From Micromonospora matsumotoense (GTDB lineage: Bacteria > Actinomycetota > Actinomycetes > Mycobacteriales > Micromonosporaceae): DNA of 64,000 bases. Shown here piece after piece: positions 50,224-59,061 of this stretch. Position numbers and translations under genes: made by a program. The DNA is taken from positions 62,001-126,000 of the forward strand of contig NZ_FMCU01000018.1 of NCBI RefSeq assembly GCF_900091525.1. The letters run 5' to 3'. The notes beneath the pieces are model-generated. The model was not told where the DNA came from, did not search any database, and was given only the letters and a program-made list of their open reading frames with translations. Every line of letters begins with the position of its first letter. Position 1 is the first letter of the stretch.

Positions 50224-52512
50224 ATGACCGATCCGACCGTGATCCACCTGCGCCGGGGCCGCACCAGCCTGGTGCTCGACGCGCGCGGCCCGGGGCTGCC
50301 CCGGGTCGTCCACTGGGGGGCCGACCTCGGCCCGGTGCCCGCCGACGACCTGCCGGCCCTGGTCGACGCCACCGTGCCGCCGGTGGTGCCGAGCAGCTTC
50401 GACGCGCCGACCGTGCTGTCCCTGCTGCCCGAGGCGAGCGCCGGCTGGAGCGGCCGGCCCGGACTCGCCGGCCACCGCGCCGGCCGGGACTGGACCACCG
50501 CCTTCCACCTCGACAGCCTCGACGTCGACGACGTGGGCGGGCACAGCGGAAACGATGGGAGCCCGGCCGGGCACAGCGGGGACCCGGGTGGCGAAGGGCG
50601 TGGTCGGCGGGGCGACGCCGGGCGGGGGCGTGGCGACGCCGGGGCCCCGGTGCGCGTACCTCATGGGGAGCAGGAGCACGACGGGGATGGGGCGGCGCGG
50701 GTGACCGTGCGGGCGACGGACCCGGGCGCGGGGTTGACCCTGACCGTCGAGATCACCCTCGACCCGGTCGGGCTGCTGACCCTGCGGCACCGGCTGCGCA
50801 ACGACGCCGACCAACCCTACGAGGTACGCAAGCTGACGCCGGTGCTGCCCGTGCCGCCGGTCGCCACCGAACTGCTCGACCTGACCGGGCGCTGGTGCCG
50901 CGAACGCGCGCCGCAACGGCACCCGTGGCCGCAGGGCGCCTGGGTCCGCGAGGGCCGACACGGCCGCACCGGGCACGACGCCACCCTGCTGCTGGTCGCC
51001 GGCACCGCCGGATTCGGTTTCGGCCACGGCGAGGTGTGGGCGGTGCACACCGCGTGGAGCGGCGACCACGTGACCGCCGCCGAGCGCCGCCCGACCGGCG
51101 AGTCCACCCTGAGCGGCGGGGAACTGCTCGCCCCGGGTGAGATCGTCCTCGGCCCCGGCGACGAGTACGCCACCCCGCTGCTCTGCGCGGTGCACTCCAC
51201 CGCCGGGCTGGACGGGCTCAGCGACGTGCTGCACACCCACCTGCGGGCCCGGCCAGAGCACCCCCGCACCCCGCGCCCGGTCACCCTCAACGTGTGGGAG
51301 GCGGTCTACTTCGACCACGACCTGGACCGGCTGCGGACCCTCGCCGACCGGGCCGCCGAGGTGGGGGTCGAACGGTTCGTCCTCGACGACGGCTGGTTCA
51401 CCGGCCGCCGGCACGACCGGGCGGGCCTGGGCGACTGGCAGGTCGACGCCGACGTCTGGCCGGCCGGCCTGGGACCGCTCATCGACCACGTCCGTGGGCA
51501 CGGCATGCAGTTCGGGCTCTGGGTCGAACCGGAGATGGTCAACCCCGACTCCGACCTGTTCCGCGCCCACCCCGACTGGGTGCTCACCGCGCCCGGCCGG
51601 CTCCCCCTGCCGTGGCGGCACCAGCAGGTGCTGGACCTGGCCCACCCGGCGGCGTACGCACACCTGCTCGGCCGGCTCGACGCGCTGCTGACCGGACACC
51701 CCGGGATCGGCTACCTCAAGTGGGACCACAACCGGGACCTCACCGAGGCCGGGCACGCCGGTCGGCCCGGGGTGCACGCGCAGACCCTGGCGGCCTACCG
51801 GCTCTTCGACGAGCTGCGCGCCCGGCACCCGCACCTGGAGATCGAGAGCTGCTCGTCCGGCGGGGCCCGGGTCGACCTGGAGATCCTGCGACGCACCGAC
51901 CGGGTCTGGGCCAGCGACTGCAACGACGCCCTGGAACGGCTGTCGATCCAACGCTGGACCGGCCTGCTGCTGCCCCCGGAACTGGTCGGCACGCACATCG
52001 GCCCGGAGCGCTCGCACACCACCGGCCGGGTGCACACCCTGGGCTTCCGGGCGGTCACCGCGCTCTTCGGCCACCACGGCATCGAGTGGGACATCGTCGC
52101 GATCAGCGCCGAGGAGCGGGCCGAGCTGACCGCCTGGGTGGCCCTGCACAAACGGCTCCGGCCGCTGCTGCACACCGGCCGGGTGATCAGGATCGACCAC
52201 CCGGACCCGGCCGTCCAGGCGCACGGCGTGGTCGCCCACGACCACTCCCGGGCGGTGTACGCGGTGTCCCGGCTGGCCACCTCCGGCACGCAGACCCCCG
52301 GCCCGGTCCGCCTGCCCGGCCTCGACCCGACCCGCCGGTACGCCGTCCGCCCGGCCGAGGGGGTGCCGGAGCCGGCGGCGATGCAGATCACCGCACCCCG
52401 CTGGCTGCCCACCGTGACGCTGAGCGGATCGGTGCTGGCGACGGTGGGCCTGCAACTGCCGGCCCTGCACCCGGAACAGGCCCTGCTCCTGGAGGTCGAC
52501 GCGGCCGACTAG
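50224..52512 (+). CDS. GH36 alpha-galactosidase
   Basis: 762 residues from ATG 50224 (GGAG 9 bases upstream; GTG 50185 and ATG 50215 are alternatives). The N-terminal beta-sandwich starts VIHLRRGRTSLVLDARGPGL. It carries an unusual Gly/Arg/Asp-rich insertion of about 55 residues (about 100-155). The TIM barrel holds FVLDDGWFTGRR, nucleophile Asp501 in YLKWDHNR, and acid/base Asp565 in WASDCNDALER. SCSSGGARVDLEIL is typical of GH36. No signal peptide: cytoplasmic removal of alpha-galactosyl groups (melibiose, raffinose, galactomannan fragments). Confidence 0.93.
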   Translation: MTDPTVIHLRRGRTSLVLDARGPGLPRVVHWGADLGPVPADDLPALVDATVPPVVPSSFDAPTVLSLLPEASAGWSGRPGLAGHRAGRDWTTAFHLDSLDVDDVGGHSGNDGSPAGHSGDPGGEGRGRRGDAGRGRGDAGAPVRVPHGEQEHDGDGAARVTVRATDPGAGLTLTVEITLDPVGLLTLRHRLRNDADQPYEVRKLTPVLPVPPVATELLDLTGRWCRERAPQRHPWPQGAWVREGRHGRTGHDATLLLVAGTAGFGFGHGEVWAVHTAWSGDHVTAAERRPTGESTLSGGELLAPGEIVLGPGDEYATPLLCAVHSTAGLDGLSDVLHTHLRARPEHPRTPRPVTLNVWEAVYFDHDLDRLRTLADRAAEVGVERFVLDDGWFTGRRHDRAGLGDWQVDADVWPAGLGPLIDHVRGHGMQFGLWVEPEMVNPDSDLFRAHPDWVLTAPGRLPLPWRHQQVLDLAHPAAYAHLLGRLDALLTGHPGIGYLKWDHNRDLTEAGHAGRPGVHAQTLAAYRLFDELRARHPHLEIESCSSGGARVDLEILRRTDRVWASDCNDALERLSIQRWTGLLLPPELVGTHIGPERSHTTGRVHTLGFRAVTALFGHHGIEWDIVAISAEERAELTAWVALHKRLRPLLHTGRVIRIDHPDPAVQAHGVVAHDHSRAVYAVSRLATSGTQTPGPVRLPGLDPTRRYAVRPAEGVPEPAAMQITAPRWLPTVTLSGSVLATVGLQLPALHPEQALLLEVDAAD

Positions 52513-52645
52513 ACGAACATGGCCACACCGCACAGCCCGGCTCGGGCGCAGTGCCCCGGTCGGCCCACGGCACGGCCGGCACAGGCAGCACGGCCGGACC
52601 GCTCGGCGCGCTCAAGCGGCCCCCGAGGCGCTTGATCCACTCAAT

Positions 52646-52696
52646 GGGGGCGATGTGGTGGTATCCGAGACAGGTCGATACCGCCACATCGCCCCC
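52646..52696. terminator. 20-bp inverted repeat between convergent genes
   Basis: GGGGGCGATGTGGTGGTATC (52646-52665) pairs with 52677-52696 with one G-T position and an 11-base loop. It sits between the GH36 end (52512) and the mannanase end (52809) and can stop both transcripts. No gene is seen in the 296-base gap. Confidence 0.75.
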
Positions 52697-52808
52697 GTTG
52701 CGGCGACCACGAACGCACCCGGCGGCACGGACCGAGGCGGGCCGGCGGGGCGGGAACGGGCGGGGGCCGGGGCCCGCGGGGACCCGGCCACCGGTGGAGC
52801 GGTTGTGC

Positions 52809-54197
52809 TCAGCTCGCGGTGCAGGTCACCGTGGGCGTCGGGTTCACGCTGTTCCCGCTGCCGAGGAAGCCGAAGGCGGCGCTGGCCCCGGCCCCGAGCC
52901 GGCCGTTGTAGTCGACGTTGCGGGCGGTCACCGTGCTACCGCTGCTGCTCAGCGTCGCGTTCCACGACTGGCTGACGGTCTGGCCGTTGGCGAAGGTCCA
53001 CTTCGTCGTCCAGCCGTTGATGGCCGCGCTGCCGGCGGTCACCCTGACCTCGCCCTGGAAGCCGCCCTGCCACGAACCGATGGTCGTGTAGGTCGCGGTA
53101 CACCCACCGGTCGCGGGCGGGGTCGTGGTCGGCGGGGTGGTGGGAGGCGTGGTGGGTGGGGTGGTCGGTGGGGTGGTGGGTGGGGTGGTCGGTGGGGTCG
53201 TCGGGGTGGTGCCGGAGTAGACCGACGCCTCCTTCGAGGTCGACTTGATGCCGTTGACGCCGTTGAAGATCCGCTGGCCCCAGGTGGTCAGGGCGGCCGG
53301 GTTGAAGTTGGTGGTCATGTCGAGGTATTCGACGCCGCCACCGTTGCCGCTCCACGACCAGCCGAGGTAGCCGATCCCGTTGGCCTGGGTGTACGACAGG
53401 ATGGTGTCCTCGTCGGGGTTGCCGTCGGAGTGGTCGAAGCCGAACTCGCCGACCACGATGGGCAGCTTGGCGGTGCGGAACCGGCCCAGGTAGTCGCTGA
53501 TCTCGGCGGCGGTGTCGAAGACGCCGTACATGTGGATCGAGAAGACGGTGTTCTTCTGCGGGTCGGCGGCGAACACCCCGGCCGCGTTGTCGCGCATGGT
53601 GAACGACCAGTCCTGACCCCAGTTCGGCGCGTCCACCATGATCGTGTGGGCGAGCCCGCCGGCCCGCAGCCGCTTGATCGCGTTGGCGTTGTCGGTGGCC
53701 CAGGTGGCGTAACCCTGGTTGCCGTACGGCTCGTTGCCGATGTTGACGATGACGTACCGCTCCTGGCCCTGCAGGGCGCTGGCGATGCTCAGCCAGTAGT
53801 CGACCGCCCGGTCCAGGGTGATCGCCCCGGCCTGCTCGCCGTAGCCGGTGGTGTCGTGCACCTCCAGCACGCAGATCAGCTTGTTGGCCTTGCAGAGCGA
53901 GATGACGTTGCTGACGTCGGCGGCGGTGTTCTTGGTCCAACGGTCACCACTGGCCAGCACCACCCGCACGGTGTTCGCGCCGAGCGCCTTGATGTCGGCG
54001 AAGGAGGTGGTCTGCTGCGGATACCAGGTGTGGGCGTGGTTGACGCCCCGCATGATGAACTCGGTGCCGTTGGCGTCGTAGAGCTTGCCACCGGAGACCG
54101 AGAAGCCGGCGGCGGCCTGAGCCGGCTGCCCGAAGGCGAAGACGGCGGCGAGGACGGTGAGCAGGGCGACGCCGGCGACGGAAAGTCGCTTCTTCAT
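52809..54197 (-). CDS. secreted GH5 endo-beta-mannanase with CBM2
   Basis: 462 residues; GAGGAAACCC before ATG 54197. Signal peptide 1-29 (VALLTVLAAVFAFGQPAQAA). The GH5 domain 30-320 is closest in pattern to subfamily 8 mannanases (GVNHAHTWYPQQTTSFADIK, IMVDAPNWGQDW, NTVFSIHMYGVFD). Acid/base Glu156 is in VNIGNEPYG and nucleophile Glu251 in VVGEFGFDH. A (PTTP)n linker of about 35 residues leads to a CBM2 cellulose-binding domain with flanking Cys (GGCTATY ... VTCTAS) and conserved Trp residues. It would cut mannan while bound to plant cell wall. A cellulase specificity is less likely but not excluded. Confidence 0.92.
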   Translation of the reverse strand: MKKRLSVAGVALLTVLAAVFAFGQPAQAAAGFSVSGGKLYDANGTEFIMRGVNHAHTWYPQQTTSFADIKALGANTVRVVLASGDRWTKNTAADVSNVISLCKANKLICVLEVHDTTGYGEQAGAITLDRAVDYWLSIASALQGQERYVIVNIGNEPYGNQGYATWATDNANAIKRLRAGGLAHTIMVDAPNWGQDWSFTMRDNAAGVFAADPQKNTVFSIHMYGVFDTAAEISDYLGRFRTAKLPIVVGEFGFDHSDGNPDEDTILSYTQANGIGYLGWSWSGNGGGVEYLDMTTNFNPAALTTWGQRIFNGVNGIKSTSKEASVYSGTTPTTPPTTPPTTPPTTPPTTPPTTPPTTTPPATGGCTATYTTIGSWQGGFQGEVRVTAGSAAINGWTTKWTFANGQTVSQSWNATLSSSGSTVTARNVDYNGRLGAGASAAFGFLGSGNSVNPTPTVTCTAS

Positions 54198-54340
54198 GGG
54201 TTTCCTCAGGAAGGGTCGACCCCGTTGCCCTGGCGGGGTGCCGATGCTGGTGACGGTGGCGCTCGGCTGCAGCCCGACAGCCGCCGCCGGAACTCCCTGG
54301 CCGCGTGCGGATCAGCGTATGCCGATGGGGTCGGGAAGGC

Positions 54341-54463
54341 AACCGGTTAAGTTACTCAGCCGTTTTCCACCGACCCTGTGGCGACCCACACCGACCATGG
54401 GCCGCCACAGGGGGCGGTCATCCCCACCACAGGATGTGACACCACCAGCCTGAACCGGTTAAG
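54341..54463. promoter_or_regulatory. two AACCGGTTAAG sites upstream of the mannanase gene
   Basis: AACCGGTTAAG occurs at 54341-54351 and 54453-54463, same orientation, 112 bases apart. AACCGGTT is a palindrome with the central CG of LacI-family operators. The first is 144 bases from the mannanase start, the second 131 bases from the F420 gene start. The 396-base gap (54198-54593) holds no gene; it carries both promoters. LacI control is inferred; no lacI gene is in the window. Confidence 0.6.
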
Positions 54464-54593
54464 CCGGACCTTAGACGCCCCTCGCGGGACCGTCAAGAGG
54501 CACCCCGTCGGGCGGGCCGGCCGCACATCCGAGGTTGACCGGCACCGGGCAGGGGTATCCGGTGACGATCGTCGCCCGGAAGGAGAAACCAGG

Positions 54594-55556
54594 ATGGTCC
54601 GCGTCGGCTACACCCTGATGTGCGAACAGACCGGCCCGAAGCAGTTGGTCGACCACGCGGTACGGGCGGAGGCAGCCGGCTTCGACCAGCTGGTCATGTC
54701 CGACCACTACTACCCGTGGCTCGACGCGCAGGGCCACTCCCCGTACGCCTGGTCGGTGCTGGGCGCGGTCGCCCACGCCACCAGCCGGGCCGAGCTGATG
54801 TCCTTCGTGACCTGCCCGATCCGCCGCTACCACCCGGCGGTGGTGGCGCAGAAGGCCAGCACGATCGGGGTGCTCTCCGACGGGCGGTTCACCCTCGGCC
54901 TCGGCGCCGGGGAGAACCTCAACGAACACGTGGTCGGCGGCTGGCCGCACGTGCAGCAGCGGCACGAGATGTTCTCCGAGGCGCTCCAGATCATCCGTCC
55001 GCTGCTCAACGGCGAGACACTGACCTTCTCCGGCAACCACTTCGACGTCCCCGACGCCTACGTCTGGGACCGTCCGGAACGCCCCGTGCCGATGGCCGTC
55101 GCCGCGTCCGGGCCGTCCTCGGCCGCGCTGGCCGCCGAGTACGCCGACGGCATCGTCGCCACCGAACCCGACTCCCGGATCATCCAGCTCTATGACGACG
55201 CGGGCGGCGTCGGACAGCCCCGCTACGGCCAGGTGGCCATCTGCTACGGCCCCGACGAGGCCGAGTGCCGCAAGATCGTGCACGACCAGTTCCGCTGGTT
55301 CGGCAACGGTTGGAAGGTCAACGCCGACCTGCCCGACCCGGACGCCTTCGCCGCCGCCACCCAGTTCGTCCGGGAGGAGGACGTCGCCGACGGCATCCCC
55401 TGCGGCCCGGACGTCGAGCGGCACGTCGAGGCGTTCCGCGCCTTCGTCGACGCCGGCTTCACGCACGTGGCGGTCCTGCAGGTCGGCGGGGACAGCCAGC
55501 CGATGTTCCTCGACTGGGCGCAGGAGAAGTTGCTGCCCCGGCTCCGCGAACTGTGA
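54594..55556 (+). CDS. LLM-class F420-dependent oxidoreductase (TIGR03557-like)
   Basis: 320 residues; AAGGAG upstream of ATG 54594. Pattern MVRVGYTLMCEQTGPKQLVD, HYYPWLDAQGHSPYAWSVLG, RYHPAVVAQKASTIGVLSDG, RFTLGLGAGENLNEHVVGGW matches the F420-dependent TIM-barrel group of G6PDH-like enzymes. These transfer hydride between F420 and an alcohol or aldehyde; substrate unknown. Overlaps the following hydrolase by 4 bases. Confidence 0.92.
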   Translation: MVRVGYTLMCEQTGPKQLVDHAVRAEAAGFDQLVMSDHYYPWLDAQGHSPYAWSVLGAVAHATSRAELMSFVTCPIRRYHPAVVAQKASTIGVLSDGRFTLGLGAGENLNEHVVGGWPHVQQRHEMFSEALQIIRPLLNGETLTFSGNHFDVPDAYVWDRPERPVPMAVAASGPSSAALAAEYADGIVATEPDSRIIQLYDDAGGVGQPRYGQVAICYGPDEAECRKIVHDQFRWFGNGWKVNADLPDPDAFAAATQFVREEDVADGIPCGPDVERHVEAFRAFVDAGFTHVAVLQVGGDSQPMFLDWAQEKLLPRLREL

Positions 55557-56137
55557 CCTCCGTGGCGGGTCGGAACGGGTCGCGCACCCGTCCCGACCCG
55601 CACCCGACCGGCGCCGGCCCCGGCGCATTGCGGCGCGCCCTCGCCGCGCCGCGCCCGACGGCCGGCCTCGGTGGGCACTCGTTCGGCGCGGAGGCGGCCG
55701 CCGCGCTCGCCGTGGCCCGCCCCAGGGTGGTCCGGGCACTGGTGCTGGCCGGTCCGACCAGCGATCCGACCGCCCGCTCCCGCCGGGGGCTGGTCGGGCG
55801 GTGGCTGGTGGACACCCTGCGGGAGTCGCCCTGGCAGGTGCCGATCCTGTGCCGCGACGTCCTCGACGCCCGGCCGTGGCGGGTCGCCACCACCGTCTCG
55901 CACTCGGTACGCCACGCGGTGGAGGCGGACCTGGCCTGGATCACCGCGCCCACCCTCGTGCTCGCCGGGGAACGGGACCCGATCGTGCCGCCCCGGTGGC
56001 GTGCCCAGGTCACCCGGTTGGTGCCGGACGCCCGGCTGGTCACCGTGCCCGACGTCGCCCACAACGTGCTCACCACCGCCCCCGGGCCGGTGGCCGAGGC
56101 GATCCGCGACCTGCTCGACCCGAACCCGAGAGGGTGA
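55553..56137 (+). CDS. shortened alpha/beta hydrolase
   Basis: 194 residues from GTG 55553 (GTGA overlap). The nucleophile elbow GLGGHSFGAEAAAALAVARP and the C-terminal half, with Asp in LVLAGERDPIVPP and His in VPDVAHNVLTTAPG, are present. The first strands and oxyanion HG motif are replaced by a short Arg/Pro/Gly stretch. It is about 70 residues shorter than normal. Either a 5' deletion has fused it to the upstream gene or it is decaying; the coupling suggests it is still translated. Confidence 0.6.
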   Translation: MTSVAGRNGSRTRPDPHPTGAGPGALRRALAAPRPTAGLGGHSFGAEAAAALAVARPRVVRALVLAGPTSDPTARSRRGLVGRWLVDTLRESPWQVPILCRDVLDARPWRVATTVSHSVRHAVEADLAWITAPTLVLAGERDPIVPPRWRAQVTRLVPDARLVTVPDVAHNVLTTAPGPVAEAIRDLLDPNPRG

Positions 56138-56140
56138 GCC

Positions 56141-56260
56141 ATGCGCTTCGGTAACACCCAGATCCGACCCCTCGGCGGCGGCTTCGGCTGCCTCCTGATG
56201 ATCCTCTTTTCGGTGCTCGCCTCGATCGCCCTGACCGTCCTGGTCAACCTGCTCCTCTGA
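56141..56260 (+). CDS. 39-aa single-pass membrane peptide
   Basis: ATG 56141 with GAGAGGG upstream. Sequence opens MRFGNTQIRPLGGGFGCLLM and continues as one hydrophobic helix (ILFSVLASIALTVLVNLLL) to the stop. Three bases after the hydrolase stop, so co-transcribed. The clear ribosome site and codon use support a real gene. Unknown function. Confidence 0.65.
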   Translation: MRFGNTQIRPLGGGFGCLLMILFSVLASIALTVLVNLLL

Positions 56261-56529
56261 CGACGGCGGAACCGGATCTGGTGCCGCACCCGACGTCGTG
56301 CCCCACCGAGCCGGACGGCAGGAGGACCCCCGAGCAGCGGCTGCCGCACACGCAGCATGGTGGGTACCACTTGCCCGGAGTAGACATGCCTGCTTGTCAT
56401 ATTCATGCCCCGGCGGCATAAGGACGTGCCGAGGTGGTGACTCCGCTCCCCCACCGGACAGAGTGCCCCGCAGGGTGCACCGCGTCGCCGACCGGGGCGG
56501 GCCACCCAGGCGCAAAGGCACCAGGATGA

Positions 56530-56573
56530 GCCCGGCTCGGTGCGATGACCAGCCCGGCTCGGTGCGATGACCG
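56530..56573. repeat. 22-bp perfect tandem duplication
   Basis: AGCCCGGCTCGGTGCGATGA plus CC occurs twice back to back. It lies in a 354-base gap (56261-56614) where I see no gene; convergent genes end on both sides. Confidence 0.8.
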
Positions 56574-56614
56574 GTGCGGCGGCGTGCGGCCGGCAGGCAC
56601 TCGCGACGAGCCCG

Positions 56615-57475
56615 TCAGGCCGGGTCGAGGTCCAGCTCGGCGACGACCGGGTAGTGGTCGGAGGCGTACTCGGTGTCGCCGCCGCGTACCACGTGGAAGT
56701 CCCGCAGCCGGGCGGCGAGCGCCGGGGTGCCGAGCAGGTAGTCCAGCCGCATGCCGGAGAACTCGACGCCGCCGCCGTGCCGCGTCGGCGCGGTCAGCCC
56801 GGCCTCGACCGGCTCGCCGGCGTGGGTCGGGTCGACCGCCCCGCCGGCACGGGTCGGGTCAGCCAGCCCGGCGGCGCGGGTCCAGAGGTCGACCAGGCCG
56901 GCGGCGAGCAGCCGGGCCACCGCCCTGGTCTCCACGGTCCGCCCGTCGCGGCGCAGGTGCCGTCGCCGGTACGCCGCCGGCAGCCGGGCCACCCGGTCGG
57001 CGTGCTCGGTGCCCGGGTCGAGGGTGTTCAGGTCACCGGCGACCAGCGCCAGCCCCCCGGGCGCGCGGCGCACCGCCCCGGCGAGCCAGCCGGCCTCGAC
57101 CCGCCGCCGCAGCCCGGTGTACGGGTCGAGATGCGTGCTGAGCACGATGAGCGGGCCGGCGGCGGTGGCCAGTTCGACCCGCTGCGCCGCGTGGTGGAAC
57201 GGCCGGCGGACCGGCCCGGCGGAGCGGGTCCGCCAGGGCGGGCGGACCAGCACCGCCACCGGCTGACCGAAGCAGGTGCGGGCCAGGTACGGACGCATCC
57301 CCACCCGGTCGGCGAACCCGGCCAGCACCCCCGGCCGGTCGAAACCGCGTAGCTCCTGCACCGCCAGCACGTCGGGGGCCTGCGCGGCGACGACCCGGCA
57401 CACCAGGTCCCGGCGGTCGGGGCCGGTCCGGTCCCGACCGCCGGTCCTGATGTTCCAGCTCATCATCCGCAGCAC
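56615..57475 (-). CDS. endonuclease/exonuclease/phosphatase (EEP) family protein
   Basis: 286 residues from GTG 57475 (ATG 57466 also possible). EEP motifs: MSWNIRTGG, DVLAVQELRGFD (metal-binding Glu), LSTHLDPYTGLRRR, LVAGDLNTLDPG (Asp/Asn), and ASDHYPVVAELDL (Asp-His). These hydrolyse phosphodiester or phosphomonoester bonds in DNA, lipids or inositol phosphates. It follows the PAP2 gene by 10 bases, suggesting phospholipid or membrane-related work. Confidence 0.88.
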   Translation of the reverse strand: MLRMMSWNIRTGGRDRTGPDRRDLVCRVVAAQAPDVLAVQELRGFDRPGVLAGFADRVGMRPYLARTCFGQPVAVLVRPPWRTRSAGPVRRPFHHAAQRVELATAAGPLIVLSTHLDPYTGLRRRVEAGWLAGAVRRAPGGLALVAGDLNTLDPGTEHADRVARLPAAYRRRHLRRDGRTVETRAVARLLAAGLVDLWTRAAGLADPTRAGGAVDPTHAGEPVEAGLTAPTRHGGGVEFSGMRLDYLLGTPALAARLRDFHVVRGGDTEYASDHYPVVAELDLDPA

Positions 57476-57485
57476 GGGCGACGAC

Positions 57486-58979
57486 TCACTCCGGCCGGCC
57501 GGCCTTGGCCAGTTCGTCGTCCAACTCGTCGACCTGTTCCGACTCGATCTCGGGTCGGTTGCCCTGGTAGACGTCGGCGTTGGGTCGGATAACCCAGTAG
57601 AGCAGGCCGATCCAGAGGCCGCTGAGGATGAGCGCGCCCATGAAGTCGGTCGGGTGGTGCATCCCCCGGTACATCCGGGAGACCGCCACCCCGACCGGCA
57701 TGATCACGGCCAGCGCCACGAAGAGCCACCGCCACCAGCGGTCGGTGCGGACGAACACGATGATCGCGATGACGAGCCAGAGGCAGGCGGTCGCCGCGAT
57801 GTGCCCGGACGGGAAGGACGAGGTGGGCATCTGCCCGTCCAGGTTCTCCACCGCCGGGCGGGGCCGGTCCACCACCCGGGCGGAGGCGAGGAAGAGGCTC
57901 AGCTCGCCGAAGAGCGCCAGCGCCACGAAGAGCACCGGCCGCCACCGCTTCCAGATGGCCAGCACCAGCGGGCAGAAGACCAGCGAGACGATCAGGATGG
58001 CGTGGGTGTCGCCGAACTTGCTCCACCACCAGCTCAGCTCGGTGAGGACGTCGGTGTGCCGGGCGGCGAACCAGCGCGGCACGTCGGTGTCCAGGGTGTC
58101 GAAGATGGTGCCCTTGGCGTGGTAGCTGACGTAGGTGCCGAAGCCGTACAGCGCGCCGAAGACGATCACCCAGCCGACCAGCAGCTCGGCGACGGCGGAG
58201 CGGGGGTGCTCCAGCACGTGCTCCTCGGCCGGGGCGGGGGTGATCTTGTCAGCGGCCTCCGGCTCCAACCCCTCGCTCAGCGGTGGCACCGGCCGGCCAC
58301 GCTCACGCCGCCACAGCCGGAAGGCGTACGCGGTGACGCCGAGCCAGGCCGCGCCGAGCAGCCAGCCGCCGAGCACGTCGGAGACGAAGTGCACGCCCAG
58401 GGCGATCCGGGTCAACCCGACCAGCGCCACCAGCACGGCGGCGATGGCGATCGCCGGCTTGCGCCACCGGGGCGCCATGGCCGGCAGGAAGACCAGCAGC
58501 AACGCCCCGTACGCGACGAACGAGCCGAGCGCGTGTCCGCTGGGGAAGCTGTTGCCCGGGGCGCTGGCGACCGGCACGTCGACCACCGGGCGGAGCCGGC
58601 CGACCAGTGCCTTCAACGACGGGTCGAGGATCAGCCCGCCCATCCCGGTCACGATCAGATAGACCGCCAGCCGGGACTGGCGACGGATCAGCAGGGTGAC
58701 CACCGCGATGGTGACCAGCCAGATCAGCACCGGCCGGCCGCCCAGGTCGGTGACCGCCTGGAGCACGGTGACCAGCGCGTGGTGCGGCGCGACAAGCCCG
58801 TTGAACCACTCGGCCGCCTCGTGGTCGGCGTGGTACATCGGGCTCCACTTGAACCGGACGAGCATCAGCAGCAGCCCGAAAGCCACGCCCACGCCGGCAA
58901 CGGCCAACAGGCCGACGACGCTCCGTTCGGCGAAGTGGCCGAGCGGCCGTCGGGCCGTCGTCTCCTTGACCGCGGTCAA
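57486..58979 (-). CDS. double PAP2-family phosphatase
   Basis: 497 residues from TTG 58979 (GGGAGG 6 bases upstream). Two complete PAP2 modules are in tandem. First: KALVGRLRP, SFPSGHALGSF, TRIALGVHFVSDVLGG. Second: ARVVDRPRP, SFPSGHIAATA, SRMYRGMHHPTDFMGA. At least ten transmembrane helices. It should dephosphorylate lipid phosphates such as phosphatidic acid or undecaprenyl pyrophosphate at the outer membrane face. Duplicated PAP2 in one chain is uncommon. Confidence 0.93.
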   Translation of the reverse strand: MTAVKETTARRPLGHFAERSVVGLLAVAGVGVAFGLLLMLVRFKWSPMYHADHEAAEWFNGLVAPHHALVTVLQAVTDLGGRPVLIWLVTIAVVTLLIRRQSRLAVYLIVTGMGGLILDPSLKALVGRLRPVVDVPVASAPGNSFPSGHALGSFVAYGALLLVFLPAMAPRWRKPAIAIAAVLVALVGLTRIALGVHFVSDVLGGWLLGAAWLGVTAYAFRLWRRERGRPVPPLSEGLEPEAADKITPAPAEEHVLEHPRSAVAELLVGWVIVFGALYGFGTYVSYHAKGTIFDTLDTDVPRWFAARHTDVLTELSWWWSKFGDTHAILIVSLVFCPLVLAIWKRWRPVLFVALALFGELSLFLASARVVDRPRPAVENLDGQMPTSSFPSGHIAATACLWLVIAIIVFVRTDRWWRWLFVALAVIMPVGVAVSRMYRGMHHPTDFMGALILSGLWIGLLYWVIRPNADVYQGNRPEIESEQVDELDDELAKAGRPE

Positions 58980-59061
58980 CCCGCACCTCCCTGCGTCAAC
59001 GTGGCGAGGCGCGCTGTACCCGATTCCGCCACCTCGTACACGCCCGTCCGGTGTGGCGGGG

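Noticed and set aside
53141..53205. Tandem repeat in the mannanase gene as a separate element
   Set aside because: It encodes the normal Pro/Thr linker between catalytic domain and CBM2.
51294..54350. Plus-strand open frame of about 1018 codons across GH36 and the mannanase
   Set aside because: It is out of frame with GH36 and antisense to the mannanase; Arg/Pro/Gly-rich shadow of high-GC coding DNA.
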